A DNA stretch of 64,000 bases from NCBI RefSeq assembly GCF_008000935.1, contig NZ_CP042831.1:2356001-2420000 (forward strand), read 5' to 3'. The notes beneath the pieces were generated by a model. That model was not told the origin of the DNA and made no database searches. It worked only from the letters and a program-made list of their open reading frames with translations. A program made the position numbers and the translations under genes. The DNA comes from Flavobacterium alkalisoli (GTDB taxonomy: Bacteria; Bacteroidota; Bacteroidia; Flavobacteriales; Flavobacteriaceae). Position 1 is the stretch's first letter. Each line of letters opens with the position of its first letter. Shown in pieces: positions 1 to 8,703 of the stretch.

Positions 1-40
1 AATCAAATATATTAAATAGCAGGATATTATTAACAAAAAA

Positions 41-61
41 AGCCCTGCAATTTGCAGGGCT
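41..61 (-). terminator. Intrinsic terminator of the 99-521 lipoprotein gene
   Basis: A perfect stem (AGCCCTGCA / TGCAGGGCT) is followed on the minus strand by a run of seven T (34-40 on the plus strand reads as A). It sits just past the stop codon of the leftward lipoprotein gene. Confidence 0.85.
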
Positions 62-98
62 TAGTCATCAATATAAATAAAACTAAAAATTATTCTGT

Positions 99-521
99 TT
101 AGTCAGGGTCACTTACAGTTATTGTTTTTGTTATGTAAGTGTACTGAGAGTTATCTTCAGTAGTACCGTTTGCAAACTTAAGCTCATACTCTCCGGGCTC
201 ATCGGCAGAGAAAGTATATTCTTCAGTCTGTGTTGAAGTAGTGCCTGAACACTGGCAACCTTCATATTGTACAGCAGGATAAATGTTTCTTGGGAATACA
301 TTGTTTTGCTGAAAGCCTACAAAAGTGGCACAGTTACTAACAATAGGGAAAGAAACATTTAATACTATTTCTTCTCCTGTTAAAGCTGTTTCGGGACCGG
401 TTACATTACTAACAAACGGATAAATGGTTTGTGAGCAATAATTCTCATCATCGCTTAAACATCCGGTAAGGGTTGTAAGTGCTAAAAAAAGTGCAAATAC
501 TTTAAACTTTAAATACTTCAT
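99..521 (-). CDS. Small secreted lipoprotein, function unknown
   Basis: A 140-residue protein with a lipoprotein signal peptide: basic start MKYLKFK, hydrophobic core, then a lipobox ending in TGC at about residue 21, so the mature form should be lipid-anchored at Cys21. The rest (residues 25-140) is rich in Thr, Ser and acidic residues with predicted beta character and four further cysteines, including CQC near residue 91, and resembles a single Ig-like beta-sandwich. The C-terminal part (EYTFSADEPGEYELKF) fits such a domain. I do not recognise the family. It is transcribed alone, leftward, with a terminator at 41-61. Function is not inferable from the neighbours. Confidence 0.8.
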   Translation of the reverse strand: MKYLKFKVFALFLALTTLTGCLSDDENYCSQTIYPFVSNVTGPETALTGEEIVLNVSFPIVSNCATFVGFQQNNVFPRNIYPAVQYEGCQCSGTTSTQTEEYTFSADEPGEYELKFANGTTEDNSQYTYITKTITVSDPD

Positions 522-608
522 GTTGCTTGTAATGTGTTTATGTTACTTAGATGCAGTACCATCAATTTGGTTGCGCATCATATTGCAAATTTTAACTATT
601 TTTTATGA

Positions 609-1589
609 TTACGCAACCGCAGCCTCTCTGCTATACTTATTTCTGTACTCAACGGGAGAAAGACCGGTTAGTTTTTTAAACAGGCTGCGAAAAGTCTTTG
701 CATCAGTATACCCCACATCATACATTACCTCGTTTACGTTTTTGTTGCTGGTTTCCAGTTCTTTTTTGGCAGCCTCAATTTTAACGCGCTGTATGTATTC
801 GCCTGCTGTATTGTTTGTAGCTTTTTTAAAGCGCCTGTCAAAGTGCCTGCGGCCTATGGCAAACTTATCGGCAAGGTCGTCTATAGAAATTTTTTCGGCA
901 ATGTTTTTTTCTATAAACTCCTGAGCCAAACGGATAGGTTCGTCCTCATGATTTTTTTGTCCGTTAAACATAATAAACGGCGACTGACTCTTACGGTCTA
1001 TTTCCAGTGCAAATATTTTTGATGCTATAATGGCAATTTCACGCCCGGCGTGCTTCTCGGTTAAATGCAGCAGCAGGTTCCAGTAAGACGAAGCACCACC
1101 GCTGGAATAAAGTCCGTTTTGTTCGGTTACAATACGGCCGTCTACAAGAGTAACCTGTGGAAACATTTCCCTAAACTCATTAGCGGTTTGCCAGTGGCTT
1201 GAACACTCCTTGCCGTTAAGAAGTCCGGTAGAAGCCAATAGGAAAGAACCTATGCAAAGGCTCGCTACTTCGCTTCCGTTTTTATAATGTTCTATAATCC
1301 AGGGCAGGAAATCTTTGTTTATCTCTATAGCAGTTGATAAATCGCCGCTTATGGCAGGGATAATAATAAGATCGGTTTTTTTAATTTCGCTTAAAAGTGC
1401 ATCTGTGCGAACTGCAAAAAGCCCTCCGTTATACTCAACTTCCCGGGTTAAGCCTACAAACTGAATATCAAAAATGGGTTTGTGTCCTGCGGCTTCTAAA
1501 AAACTGTTTGCTCCGGTGAATATTGTGCGGGGATCTACCAGGCTGGCCATAACGGCTTCGTTAGGTACCAATATCGAAACATGTATCAT
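609..1589 (-). CDS. GlxA-type AraC family transcriptional regulator with DJ-1/PfpI domain
   Basis: A 326-residue regulator. Residues 1-190 form a DJ-1/PfpI (class I glutamine amidotransferase-like) domain; the nucleophile-elbow region reads SLCIGSFLLASTGLLNG, keeping a cysteine. Residues about 215-318 are an AraC-type double helix-turn-helix domain, with the family signature visible in VGYTDAKTFRSLFKKLTGLSPVEYR. This architecture defines the GlxA/FtrA group, which act as cytoplasmic transcription activators whose ligand is usually unknown. It is a single leftward gene. The rightward gene at 1765 starts less than 200 bases away and encodes a RibD-like reductase; the divergent arrangement makes that gene a possible target, which is inference only. 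Confidence 0.9.
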   Translation of the reverse strand: MIHVSILVPNEAVMASLVDPRTIFTGANSFLEAAGHKPIFDIQFVGLTREVEYNGGLFAVRTDALLSEIKKTDLIIIPAISGDLSTAIEINKDFLPWIIEHYKNGSEVASLCIGSFLLASTGLLNGKECSSHWQTANEFREMFPQVTLVDGRIVTEQNGLYSSGGASSYWNLLLHLTEKHAGREIAIIASKIFALEIDRKSQSPFIMFNGQKNHEDEPIRLAQEFIEKNIAEKISIDDLADKFAIGRRHFDRRFKKATNNTAGEYIQRVKIEAAKKELETSNKNVNEVMYDVGYTDAKTFRSLFKKLTGLSPVEYRNKYSREAAVA

Positions 1590-1732
1590 AATTCCTTTTA
1601 TTTTTTACAAAAACAATAATAAGGTGGCAGTGATAAACATGGAATAAAGAGCTAAGGTAATAAAATTATTTATGTCGTTAACAACACCCTAAAATGTCTT
1701 TACAGGCACCATATATCCGTTTTTTACAACAG

Positions 1733-1740
1733 TAACTTTG
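1733..1740 (+). promoter_or_regulatory. TAnnTTTG (-7) promoter element before the RibD-like gene
   Basis: TAACTTTG fits the Bacteroidetes -7 consensus. A transcription start a few bases later would leave a short leader before the TTG codon at 1765 and supports that start. No clear -33 TTTG box is seen at the usual spacing. Confidence 0.45.
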
Positions 1741-1764
1741 TAGTACACTATTAAACAATACACC

Positions 1765-2379
1765 TTGAATACCAATGTCCAAATTATTCCTCCAAATATA
1801 TCTCCTAAAAGAAAACTGATCCTCTCCATGAATGTTACAGAGGACGGTTTTCTTTCGGGGCCAAACTGTGAGCTCGACTGGCACTTTAATACCTGGACTA
1901 CCGAAATGGCCGAATGCCTTGCCGAAGAACTTAAAAAAGCCGATTCAGTTATTTTTGGGAGGATAACATATAACGCCATGGCGGCTTATTGGTCTGCCAA
2001 GGGGATAGACCTTACCGGTCCCGTTGAAGACCGTGCCTTTGCTGAAATGCTTAACACATATACCAAGATTGTTTTTTCGGATACACTAAAACATACGGTT
2101 TGGAATAATACTATAACCGTAAAGGAAGATCCGGAACAGTATATTAAAAAGATGAAGAAGGAGGCAGGCGATCCGGTAATGATATACGGCAGTGCTAAAC
2201 TGGCAGGATATCTTATAGAGAAAAACCTGATAGACGAATTTCACTTATGGGTACACCCTGTTAAGCTTATTAAAGGGAAACCTTTGTTTGGTGCTCCTGT
2301 TTTATCTTTTTTAGAGTTGGAAAAAACACGGCAGTTTCGCAACGGGGTAGTGCTACACTACTATAAATTAAAGGTTTAG
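1765..2379 (+). CDS. Dihydrofolate reductase/RibD C-terminal-like reductase
   Basis: The protein has the RibD C-terminal/bifunctional deaminase-reductase fold typical of the YyaP/YwjB group: KLILSMNVTEDGFLSG near the start, then GRITYNAM, VFSDTL and GSAKLAGYLIEKNLIDEFHLWVHPV. These proteins bind NADPH and resemble dihydrofolate reductase, but their physiological substrate is generally not known. Starting at the first ATG (residue 22) would cut away the conserved first strand (KLILS), so I chose the TTG at 1765, giving 204 residues. The N-terminal 15 or so residues are therefore uncertain. It is a single gene, divergent from the GlxA-type regulator. Confidence 0.85.
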   Translation: MNTNVQIIPPNISPKRKLILSMNVTEDGFLSGPNCELDWHFNTWTTEMAECLAEELKKADSVIFGRITYNAMAAYWSAKGIDLTGPVEDRAFAEMLNTYTKIVFSDTLKHTVWNNTITVKEDPEQYIKKMKKEAGDPVMIYGSAKLAGYLIEKNLIDEFHLWVHPVKLIKGKPLFGAPVLSFLELEKTRQFRNGVVLHYYKLKV

Positions 2380-2425
2380 TTATTGGAGTAATTTCTATAC
2401 CTTTATAAAACAAACCATTATTAAA

Positions 2426-3703
2426 ATGACCCGATTTATTACATTCCTTTTCGTTTTATTAGTGATTTTCGGCTGTGCGGTTAAGACCGACGACGGCCTT
2501 TCTCTAAAACGCTATAATAAGATAAACGCTTATCTGGATGAAAAAGACTTTTTTCATGCCCGTGATACTTTTAATTACTACAAATTAGAAATAGCTAAAC
2601 CACAAAGACTGATTTTAGAAGCTTTTATAGACAATGCTTTTAATGATCCTGAATCATCCAACAAAGTGATAGATGAGATTTTTGAAAAGTATGCCGACGT
2701 AGTGAATGATTCTGTCAAGCTAAAACTACTGGAGGTACAGCAGGGCAATTATGTGCATTTGTATGAATATGAAAAGGCAAACCAGACAGTAAAAGAGATA
2801 CTGGAGAACTATAGCGGGATATTGTCTAAAGATGAAATAGACGATTATAAAAACTCCCAAATTATTTGGAATGCACTTTCGGTTCAGCCCAAACAGGAAG
2901 TGATTATACAAAGAAATACAACACTTGCAATTAAAAGGGATGCGGCACAGCTCGCTAACCTTAAGGTACAGGCTAATGGTATTGATACCGACTTTATTTT
3001 TGATACAGGGGCTAATATTTCTACCGTAACACAAAGCACAGCCAAAAAGCTTAACATGAAAATGCTTGATGGCTCTGTACAAGTAGGTGCCATAACGGGG
3101 TTAACGGTACAATCGCAGCTGGCTATATGCCCTGAGTTTACATTAGGTGATATAACTGTAAAGAATGCCGTATTTCTTGTGTTTCCCGATGAAGCACTGG
3201 CTTTCCCGCAAATAAACTACCAGATAAACGGTATTTTAGGGTATCCGGTTATAGAGGCTATGAAACAGATAACCATTACACAAAAAGAGGAATTTATAGT
3301 GCCTAAGGTACCGGTGCAGTATCCGTTGCGCAACATGGCGCTCGATTTTTTAAACCCTGTAATTTGTATTGAGGGAGAACATTACACGTTCGACTCCGGT
3401 GCTGTGGGGACTTCACTATACAACAGGTTCTTTTTTAAGCACAGGGAGACCATTCAGGGTAAATACCAGGAAACCGACTTAAGCTTTGGCGGGGCAGGGG
3501 GAACACTTTCCAAAAGAGGATACTTTATAACTTTTGAACCTGAAATTGAAGGCCGTAAAATTGTGCTTGACAGTGTACAGGTATTTACTGAAAACATAGG
3601 CGATAAGCCCAATATGTACTACGGCAATATTGGTCAGGATGTTATAAAGCAGTTCAATAAAATGACCATCAACTTTAAGTACATGTACATAAAGTTCGAT
3701 TAA
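2426..3703 (+). CDS. Lipoprotein with two retropepsin-like aspartic protease lobes
   Basis: A 425-residue putative aspartyl protease. The signal peptide ends in a lipobox (VIFGC, Cys17), so it should be anchored in the envelope. Residues 25-150 are helical, probably a TPR-like N-terminal region. Two protease lobes follow: the first has the catalytic-type motif DTGA at 193-196 and a matching ILG at 270-272; the second has DSGA at 323-326 and a NIG near residue 399. Two D[T/S]G plus two hydrophobic-Gly motifs is the arrangement of a complete bilobed active site in one chain. The family is that of bacterial retropepsin-like proteins; substrate unknown. It converges with the SRPBCC gene at 3718. 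Confidence 0.85.
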   Translation: MTRFITFLFVLLVIFGCAVKTDDGLSLKRYNKINAYLDEKDFFHARDTFNYYKLEIAKPQRLILEAFIDNAFNDPESSNKVIDEIFEKYADVVNDSVKLKLLEVQQGNYVHLYEYEKANQTVKEILENYSGILSKDEIDDYKNSQIIWNALSVQPKQEVIIQRNTTLAIKRDAAQLANLKVQANGIDTDFIFDTGANISTVTQSTAKKLNMKMLDGSVQVGAITGLTVQSQLAICPEFTLGDITVKNAVFLVFPDEALAFPQINYQINGILGYPVIEAMKQITITQKEEFIVPKVPVQYPLRNMALDFLNPVICIEGEHYTFDSGAVGTSLYNRFFFKHRETIQGKYQETDLSFGGAGGTLSKRGYFITFEPEIEGRKIVLDSVQVFTENIGDKPNMYYGNIGQDVIKQFNKMTINFKYMYIKFD

Positions 3704-3709
3704 ACAGTA

Positions 3710-3736
3710 AAGGGAAATTACAATGCAATTTCCCTT
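3710..3736. terminator. Bidirectional terminator between converging genes
   Basis: A perfect 10-base inverted repeat (AAGGGAAATT / AATTTCCCTT, 7-nt loop) lies between the two converging stops and includes the stop codon of the SRPBCC gene. T-rich sequence follows on the plus strand. Confidence 0.6.
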
Positions 3737-4152
3737 CTTTCTGCTAATTCTTTTATTTTTTGCGAAGCGGTTTTTTCAAAATCAACGCTTGTATCAAAAT
3801 ATTTGTCACCATCGGCAAGAATGGCAAAGTCGCCTATTTCCACACCCAACCATGTATGGTCTTCGTTGTCTACAGTAAGGGTATAGGTATAACCTATATT
3901 GGTAACACGCTCTTCCCATGTAGGTACATACAGCTCGTAACGTAACATTTGGTTAGGCACAAACTCTACTACTGATAATTTAGAATATCCCGGCCATTCT
4001 ATTACGGTTGCAGGATGAATTTCAAAATCACCAAAATCTTCTGGAAGCTGATCCCACTGGCGTATGTACTTTGGTTTTGTAAGCACTTCCCATACTCGTT
4101 CAAGGGGTGCATCAATCCTGATGTTGTTTTTTACAATTAGTGATTTACTCAT
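3718..4152 (-). CDS. SRPBCC (AHSA1/START-like) domain protein
   Basis: A 144-residue cytosolic protein that is one SRPBCC/START-like ligand-binding domain. It starts with the strand typical for the family (IVKNNIRIDAPLERVWEVLTKPKYIRQWDQLP), then antiparallel beta strands and a long C-terminal helix (DFEKTASQKIKELAERRE). AHSA1-like proteins of this size usually have no assigned enzymatic role; binding of a hydrophobic ligand is the family trait. The small membrane gene 4176-4370 lies immediately upstream in the same direction, 23 bases apart, so the two are likely co-transcribed. Confidence 0.88.
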   Translation of the reverse strand: MSKSLIVKNNIRIDAPLERVWEVLTKPKYIRQWDQLPEDFGDFEIHPATVIEWPGYSKLSVVEFVPNQMLRYELYVPTWEERVTNIGYTYTLTVDNEDHTWLGVEIGDFAILADGDKYFDTSVDFEKTASQKIKELAERREIAL

Positions 4153-4175
4153 AGCTTTTTTTGTTTTTTTAAGGT

Positions 4176-4370
4176 TTACGATTCGTCTTTAGTCCTTTTC
4201 ACCAGCCCTATTCCCGATATAAAGAAAATAAGCCCTAATACACCATATACAATGGTCATTTTTACATTTTGCTCAGATGTTGAGGTTGCAGCAAAAACAT
4301 AGGCAGCATAAATAAGTCCGGCAATTCCCAGTACCGTAAGTATGGCACCAAAGGTTCTTTTTAAGTTCAT
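4176..4370 (-). CDS. Small two-helix membrane protein
   Basis: A 64-residue protein made of two transmembrane segments (about residues 7-28 and 38-58) joined by a short polar loop, with a positively charged tail (VKRTKDES). I do not recognise a named family. It precedes the SRPBCC gene with a 23-base gap, suggesting one transcript. The weakly conserved, purely hydrophobic character means function cannot be read from sequence. Confidence 0.7.
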   Translation of the reverse strand: MNLKRTFGAILTVLGIAGLIYAAYVFAATSTSEQNVKMTIVYGVLGLIFFISGIGLVKRTKDES

Positions 4371-4682
4371 AAAATTTAAGGTTTTTGGTTGTACTTAGTA
4401 AGGTGCACTAACAAATTTCAGTCTTATATTTTTAAATTGCGCAACACTTTTTATTTATTTAACATTTGAGAGGTTTTTACTGTTTTTAGTTTTATTTAAC
4501 ATAAAATCAAGGAGTTAAAACCGTGTTTCGAAACCCTTTGTATAGCGGGACATTCTTTAAAAACTGTAATTTTTTACCTGCCAAAATTATCTTAAACAAA
4601 AGTTATTTAGTCATAAAGTACTGGTTTCAAACGATATAAATTTAGAACTTGCGGTGTAGAAATTTACCAAAAACAATTACCT
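4371..4682. other. Gene-free divergent intergenic region
   Basis: This 312-base AT-rich stretch separates divergent genes. I see no ORF with coding character, no stable hairpin and no repeat from the dispersed families. It must hold the promoters for 4176-4370 and 4683-4934, but no box pair is convincing. Confidence 0.6.
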
Positions 4683-4934
4683 ATGAAGCTACTATACTTT
4701 TTCCTTTTAATGTTTGTTATACTGCTGGGAGGGTACCTGTATGTAAACGACTTCAGTTTTGACAATTCATCCTTTAGCGGATATCTGTTAAATACCCTGT
4801 TTTTCTTTCTACTGTCGCTGGTAGGTATTATTACCCTTGTACTTGCGGTAGTGTCCATAAAAAGAAAAAGTGCCCACAAAGGCATAATGACTATCAGGCA
4901 ATATTATGAATACAAAGAATACAAAACAGACTAG
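4683..4934 (+). CDS. Small membrane protein, unknown function
   Basis: An 83-residue protein with two transmembrane segments (about residues 1-20 and 31-57) and a basic, polar cytoplasmic tail (SIKRKSAHKG followed by a Tyr/Lys-rich end). Family not recognised. It is a single gene followed by a clear terminator at 4983-5013, which supports it being expressed. No partner is suggested by the neighbours. Confidence 0.7.
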   Translation: MKLLYFFLLMFVILLGGYLYVNDFSFDNSSFSGYLLNTLFFFLLSLVGIITLVLAVVSIKRKSAHKGIMTIRQYYEYKEYKTD

Positions 4935-4982
4935 ATTTGAGTTTAGTTAATCGATAATTATAGAAGGTGTGTTAATTCAGAA

Positions 4983-5013
4983 ACCCGGAGGATTACTATA
5001 ATCTTTCGGGTTT
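4983..5013 (+). terminator. Intrinsic terminator of the small membrane protein gene
   Basis: An interrupted stem pairing ACCCGGAGGATT with AATCTTTCGGGT is followed by TTTTTT on the plus strand, about 50 bases after the stop at 4934. Confidence 0.65.
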
Positions 5014-5034
5014 TTTGCATACTTAGTAAATCAG

Positions 5035-5106
5035 GTTCTAAGTTTCTAAGATACTTAGTTTTAATTTTTTCATGCTTACTCTAAGAAACTAAGCTCCTTA
5101 GATACT
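5035..5106. repeat. Imperfect inverted CTAAG-rich repeat
   Basis: CTAAGTTTCTAAGATACTTAG is mirrored, imperfectly, by CTCTAAGAAACTAAGCTCCTTAGATAC. It lies at the 3' end of the leftward LETM1-related gene and could serve as a weak terminator. A related CTAAGGTTCTAAGT string occurs again near 44082. Confidence 0.4.
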
Positions 5107-5110
5107 TTTT

Positions 5111-6307
5111 TTACTCACTATCAAGGTTCTCGTTAAAAACCGAAGGTAGCATTTTAGGAATAAATTTAATAAGCAGCGGCAGTAAAAGGCTCCCGCCCGG
5201 TAAAAGGAAAATGGTAAGCGACGGAACGGTTTTACATATTTCCAGCAGCTGTTTCTTTACCTTTTTCTTTTCGCGCTCATCAAGGCTTCGGTGGGTAGAG
5301 TGTGTTAGTAACAGCATCAGTTCGCCGTTATTGGATATTTCCTTAATAAGCCTCTTCTTATTTCGGTTAATAAGCAGCGATACTGTTTGTGCCGCATGCC
5401 CGTAAAAATGCTTAATAGGGTTTGAGTAACGGAAATACGGAATCTCCTCTTTATATTCCTCTATAAACAGGTTAAACGACTCAATACTTTGCTCGGCAGT
5501 TTCAGGGCTAAGGTTAAGCAGCCATGCCAAATGATATAAAAACTCCGTTTCGGTTTGTTCTTCCACACCATCGCTCCACACAGCCATACCCGCCATGTCA
5601 AGCAGGTAATTCTTTTCCAGGTCCGATTCTGCAAAACTCGTATCGGGCATAGTTATGTCGCCGTTGTTTATTTTAGAAAGCTTGGTGTATCTAACAGACG
5701 ATTCAAACAGTTTGATAAGTAAATCGTCGTAGTATGATTTCTCTTTTTTTGTGGTAAGCGCAATAGCCACTATACCCATAACTGTTTCCTCCAGCCTGCG
5801 CAGGTATTTTTCAGGCAGGTCATTATACAACAGGTACTGGCGAAAAGCAAGTACATCCATAAACAATAACGCATTGGTAAGTATATGCGAAAAGTTACGG
5901 CTTATAATGTTGTCGTTGGTCTTAATCCTTTGCTCCAGTATTTCTTCAAGCTGATGGCTTAGATTACCTGCAGGCAACACCATTTTAAGTGGGTTGAAAC
6001 CTTCGGGCGTCATGGCCTTATAAAAAGCAATGGCTTTATTGATGAAGTCGGGTTTATCGTCTTTTTGGGTAATAAGCCTGTAAAGCGCAAACTGGGTATT
6101 AAGCAGGGCTGCTTTCGTGGTTTCTTCCGATGTCCACCCTTTCGTCTCAGCATCATCAAGATCGTTAAAGCTAATTACGTGTCCGTATATAAAACCGGTT
6201 TCCCTAACGCGAAGATAAAACTCGCGGGAACTGCTATATATCTGCGGATTGCTTTTAAGCTTCGCAAAAAACTTGTCTATCCAGCCACTGGCAGAAGGGT
6301 TAATCAT
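5111..6307 (-). CDS. LETM1-related biofilm-associated protein
   Basis: A 398-residue, mostly helical protein matching what is annotated in flavobacteria as LETM1-related biofilm-associated protein. The N-terminal part (1-320) is alpha-helical without recognisable catalytic motifs; residues about 300-390 contain the LETM1-like segment, with a charged helix (DEREKKKVKKQLLEICKTVPSL) followed by a hydrophobic stretch (FLLPGGSLLLPLLIKFIP) that could insert in a membrane. LETM1 in mitochondria is linked to cation/proton exchange; whether this bacterial relative has such a role is unknown. Single leftward gene. Confidence 0.75.
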   Translation of the reverse strand: MINPSASGWIDKFFAKLKSNPQIYSSSREFYLRVRETGFIYGHVISFNDLDDAETKGWTSEETTKAALLNTQFALYRLITQKDDKPDFINKAIAFYKAMTPEGFNPLKMVLPAGNLSHQLEEILEQRIKTNDNIISRNFSHILTNALLFMDVLAFRQYLLYNDLPEKYLRRLEETVMGIVAIALTTKKEKSYYDDLLIKLFESSVRYTKLSKINNGDITMPDTSFAESDLEKNYLLDMAGMAVWSDGVEEQTETEFLYHLAWLLNLSPETAEQSIESFNLFIEEYKEEIPYFRYSNPIKHFYGHAAQTVSLLINRNKKRLIKEISNNGELMLLLTHSTHRSLDEREKKKVKKQLLEICKTVPSLTIFLLPGGSLLLPLLIKFIPKMLPSVFNENLDSE

Positions 6308-6424
6308 GGTGGTGTTAATTGTACTGCAAAGCTATGATTTTTTAAATAGTATGAAACCTATTTAACAAGAGTTAAATATATCCTATAATTTGGCTAACTA
6401 ACATTTTACAAATCCTTTATCCGC

Positions 6425-6432
6425 TACTTTTG
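6425..6432 (+). promoter_or_regulatory. TAnnTTTG (-7) promoter element for the DadA-like gene
   Basis: TACTTTTG lies 27 bases before the ATG at 6459. A TTTA at 6405-6408, 16 bases upstream, is a possible weak -33 box. Confidence 0.45.
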
Positions 6433-6458
6433 TAAGTAAACCGCTAATTTATAAGAGT

Positions 6459-7661
6459 ATGACACTTAAAGCAGGCTACCCGTTTTGGCTTATTAAAGAC
6501 GGACTCCCATTTACTTTCCCGAAACTTGACCATGATGTAGATACCGATGTTGTTATTATAGGAGCCGGTATTTCGGGAGCACTGGTTAGGTACTATCTGG
6601 TTAAGGCAGGTATAAAATGTACTACCATAGATGCCCGCACCATAGGGCTGGGCAGTACCAGTGCCAGTACGTCACTGCTTCAGTATGAAATAGATGTGCC
6701 CTTATATAAGCTGAACGAGATGATAGGGAAGGAGAAGGCACAAAGGGCTTATCAGTTATGCGGAGAGGCTATAGACAAGCTGGCTGAGATAACTAAAGAC
6801 TTTAAGCTTGACGAACTTAAAAAACGTAAAAGTCTGTACTATGCTGCCTACAAGAAAGATGTTTCCTGGCTTAAAAAGGAGTATGAAGCCAGAAAAGAAG
6901 CAGGTTTTAAAGTAAAGTGGCTGAATGAAGAGGAGGTTATGGAGCAGTTTGGTTTTAAGTCGTATGGTGCCATATTATCTGATAAGGCAGCCGAAACCAA
7001 TGCCTATATGCTTACCCATTGCCTTTTGCAGCAGAAAGGGAAAAATAAGTCGCTCGAAATTTACGACCGTACTCCGGTAACAGATATAAAACATACTAAG
7101 AATGGGGTAGTGCTTACAACCGAATCGGGGCATACCCTAAAGGCTAAAAAGCTGGTTTATGCTACCGGATATGAAGTAGTAGACTTTATCGATAAGGATA
7201 TTGTGAAGTTGTTGTCTACTTATGCGGTGGTGAGTGAGCAGTATAACGAAAGGCAGTTTTGGAAGGATGAGGTGCTGATTTGGAATACTGCCGACCCATA
7301 CCTTTATATACGTACCACATCCGATAATCGTGTGCTGGTAGGGGGCAGGGATGAGGATTTTTCCAATCCGGCAAAAAGAGATAAACTTATTTCCAAAAAG
7401 ACAAAACAACTTACTAACGATGTAAATAAACTGTTTCCGGAACTTGACTTTAAACCTGAGTTTAGCTGGACAGGAACGTTTGGTTCCACAAAAGACGGAT
7501 TGCCATATATAGGTCCGTACAGTAAAAAGCCTAACAGTTATTTTTCGTTGGGATTTGGAGGAAATGGTATTACCTTTAGTCTTATTGGCGCAGAAATTAT
7601 TTGCGACCTGCTACAAGGTAAAGATAATCCTGATGCCGAGCTTTTTTCGTTTGACAGATAA
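6459..7661 (+). CDS. FAD-dependent oxidoreductase, DadA/glycine oxidase type
   Basis: A 400-residue flavoprotein. Residues about 29-60 form the Rossmann FAD-binding motif (VVIIGAGISGALVRYYL ending in an acidic residue, DA), and the C-terminal half contains the DAO-superfamily end motif (GLPYIGPYSKKPNSYFSLGFGGNGITFS). Enzymes of this superfamily oxidise amines or amino acids; the exact substrate cannot be read from the sequence. No signal peptide or Rieske domain is present. The next gene (YihY family, 7676) begins 14 bases after its stop, so the two are probably one transcript. Confidence 0.88.
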   Translation: MTLKAGYPFWLIKDGLPFTFPKLDHDVDTDVVIIGAGISGALVRYYLVKAGIKCTTIDARTIGLGSTSASTSLLQYEIDVPLYKLNEMIGKEKAQRAYQLCGEAIDKLAEITKDFKLDELKKRKSLYYAAYKKDVSWLKKEYEARKEAGFKVKWLNEEEVMEQFGFKSYGAILSDKAAETNAYMLTHCLLQQKGKNKSLEIYDRTPVTDIKHTKNGVVLTTESGHTLKAKKLVYATGYEVVDFIDKDIVKLLSTYAVVSEQYNERQFWKDEVLIWNTADPYLYIRTTSDNRVLVGGRDEDFSNPAKRDKLISKKTKQLTNDVNKLFPELDFKPEFSWTGTFGSTKDGLPYIGPYSKKPNSYFSLGFGGNGITFSLIGAEIICDLLQGKDNPDAELFSFDR

Positions 7662-7675
7662 ACTTACTACTTGAT

Positions 7676-8584
7676 ATGAAAATAAAATATGGAGCCACAA
7701 AGGTGTGGACGCTTTTAAAAACCACCTTTTCTGAGTTTAATAACGATAATGCCATTAAGCTGGCAGCTTCATTGTCTTATTACACCATATTTTCTATAGC
7801 ACCGTTGTCTATCATTATCATTTCTATATGTGGCCTTGTATTTGGGGAAGATGCCGTAAGGGGAGAGTTTTACGGACAGATAAACGAGTTTGTAGGGTCA
7901 AAGGCTGCGGCACAAATTCAGGAAGCGATAACTAATACAAAACTTTCCGGCGATAATATTTTCAGTCTTATAGTGGGATTGATTATACTACTTATAGGCG
8001 CCTCGGGAGTATTTGTAGAAATACAAAGCTCTATTAACTATATATGGGAACTAAGGGCTAAGCCGGACAAAGGACTTAAAAAGTTTATACAAAACAGGCT
8101 TATGTCTTTTTCCATGATAGGGGTTATTGGCTTCCTGCTTATGGTAAGCCTTTTGGCTAATACACTTCTTGATTTGCTTAATGAAAGGCTGCATTCCCTT
8201 TTATCAGATAGTACCGTCTATTTGGTATATGTACTTAATTTTGTCGTAGTATTTATAATTATTACCCTGCTTTTCTCTGTAATTTTCCGTACGCTACCCG
8301 ATGGCTATGTAAAATGGAAAGATACTTTTGTAGGATCTGCCACCACAGCCATACTGTTTATGATAGGTAAATTTGGCATCAGCCTGTATCTGGGCAGTTC
8401 TAATGTGGCTACCGCTTTTGGTGCTGCGGGTTCTATAATTATAATACTGGTTTGGGTATATTATTCGGCAATAATACTATACTTCGGAGCCGAATTCACT
8501 AAGGTCTACGCACGCCTCTACGGCAAGAAAATTACTCCTAAACCTTATGCGGTTAAGATAAGGAAAGAGATAGTAGAGGTATAA
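7676..8584 (+). CDS. YihY/virulence factor BrkB family membrane protein
   Basis: A 302-residue integral membrane protein with six predicted transmembrane segments. The family hallmark is visible near the start: NAIKLAASLSYYTIFSIAPL, followed by a hydrophobic segment and, near residue 235-275, GSSNVATAFGAAGS and the last helix with YYSAIILYFGAEFTKVYA. YihY was once called ribonuclease BN in error; members are inner-membrane proteins whose transport role is unresolved. The gene follows the DadA-like gene by 14 bases, so co-transcription is likely. Confidence 0.92.
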   Translation: MKIKYGATKVWTLLKTTFSEFNNDNAIKLAASLSYYTIFSIAPLSIIIISICGLVFGEDAVRGEFYGQINEFVGSKAAAQIQEAITNTKLSGDNIFSLIVGLIILLIGASGVFVEIQSSINYIWELRAKPDKGLKKFIQNRLMSFSMIGVIGFLLMVSLLANTLLDLLNERLHSLLSDSTVYLVYVLNFVVVFIIITLLFSVIFRTLPDGYVKWKDTFVGSATTAILFMIGKFGISLYLGSSNVATAFGAAGSIIIILVWVYYSAIILYFGAEFTKVYARLYGKKITPKPYAVKIRKEIVEV

Positions 8585-8650
8585 ATCACATTTAGTATTT
8601 CCCTAACACTAATTGGCAAACCGCTAACAATTTAGTCATATTTTATGTGT

Positions 8651-8658
8651 TAATTTTG
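8651..8658 (+). promoter_or_regulatory. TAnnTTTG (-7) promoter element for the DUF4142 operon
   Basis: TAATTTTG matches the Bacteroidetes -7 consensus and lies about 46 bases before the ATG at 8704. A TTTA at 8631-8634 may be a weak -33 box. Confidence 0.5.
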
Positions 8659-8703
8659 GAGTATACAAAAAGAGATAATCCAATAACCTAAATAACAAAG
8701 AAT

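Noticed and set aside
520..924. Rightward 134-residue ORF opposite the GlxA-type gene
   Set aside because: Shadow of the AraC helix-turn-helix end of the real leftward gene, which shows clear family motifs.
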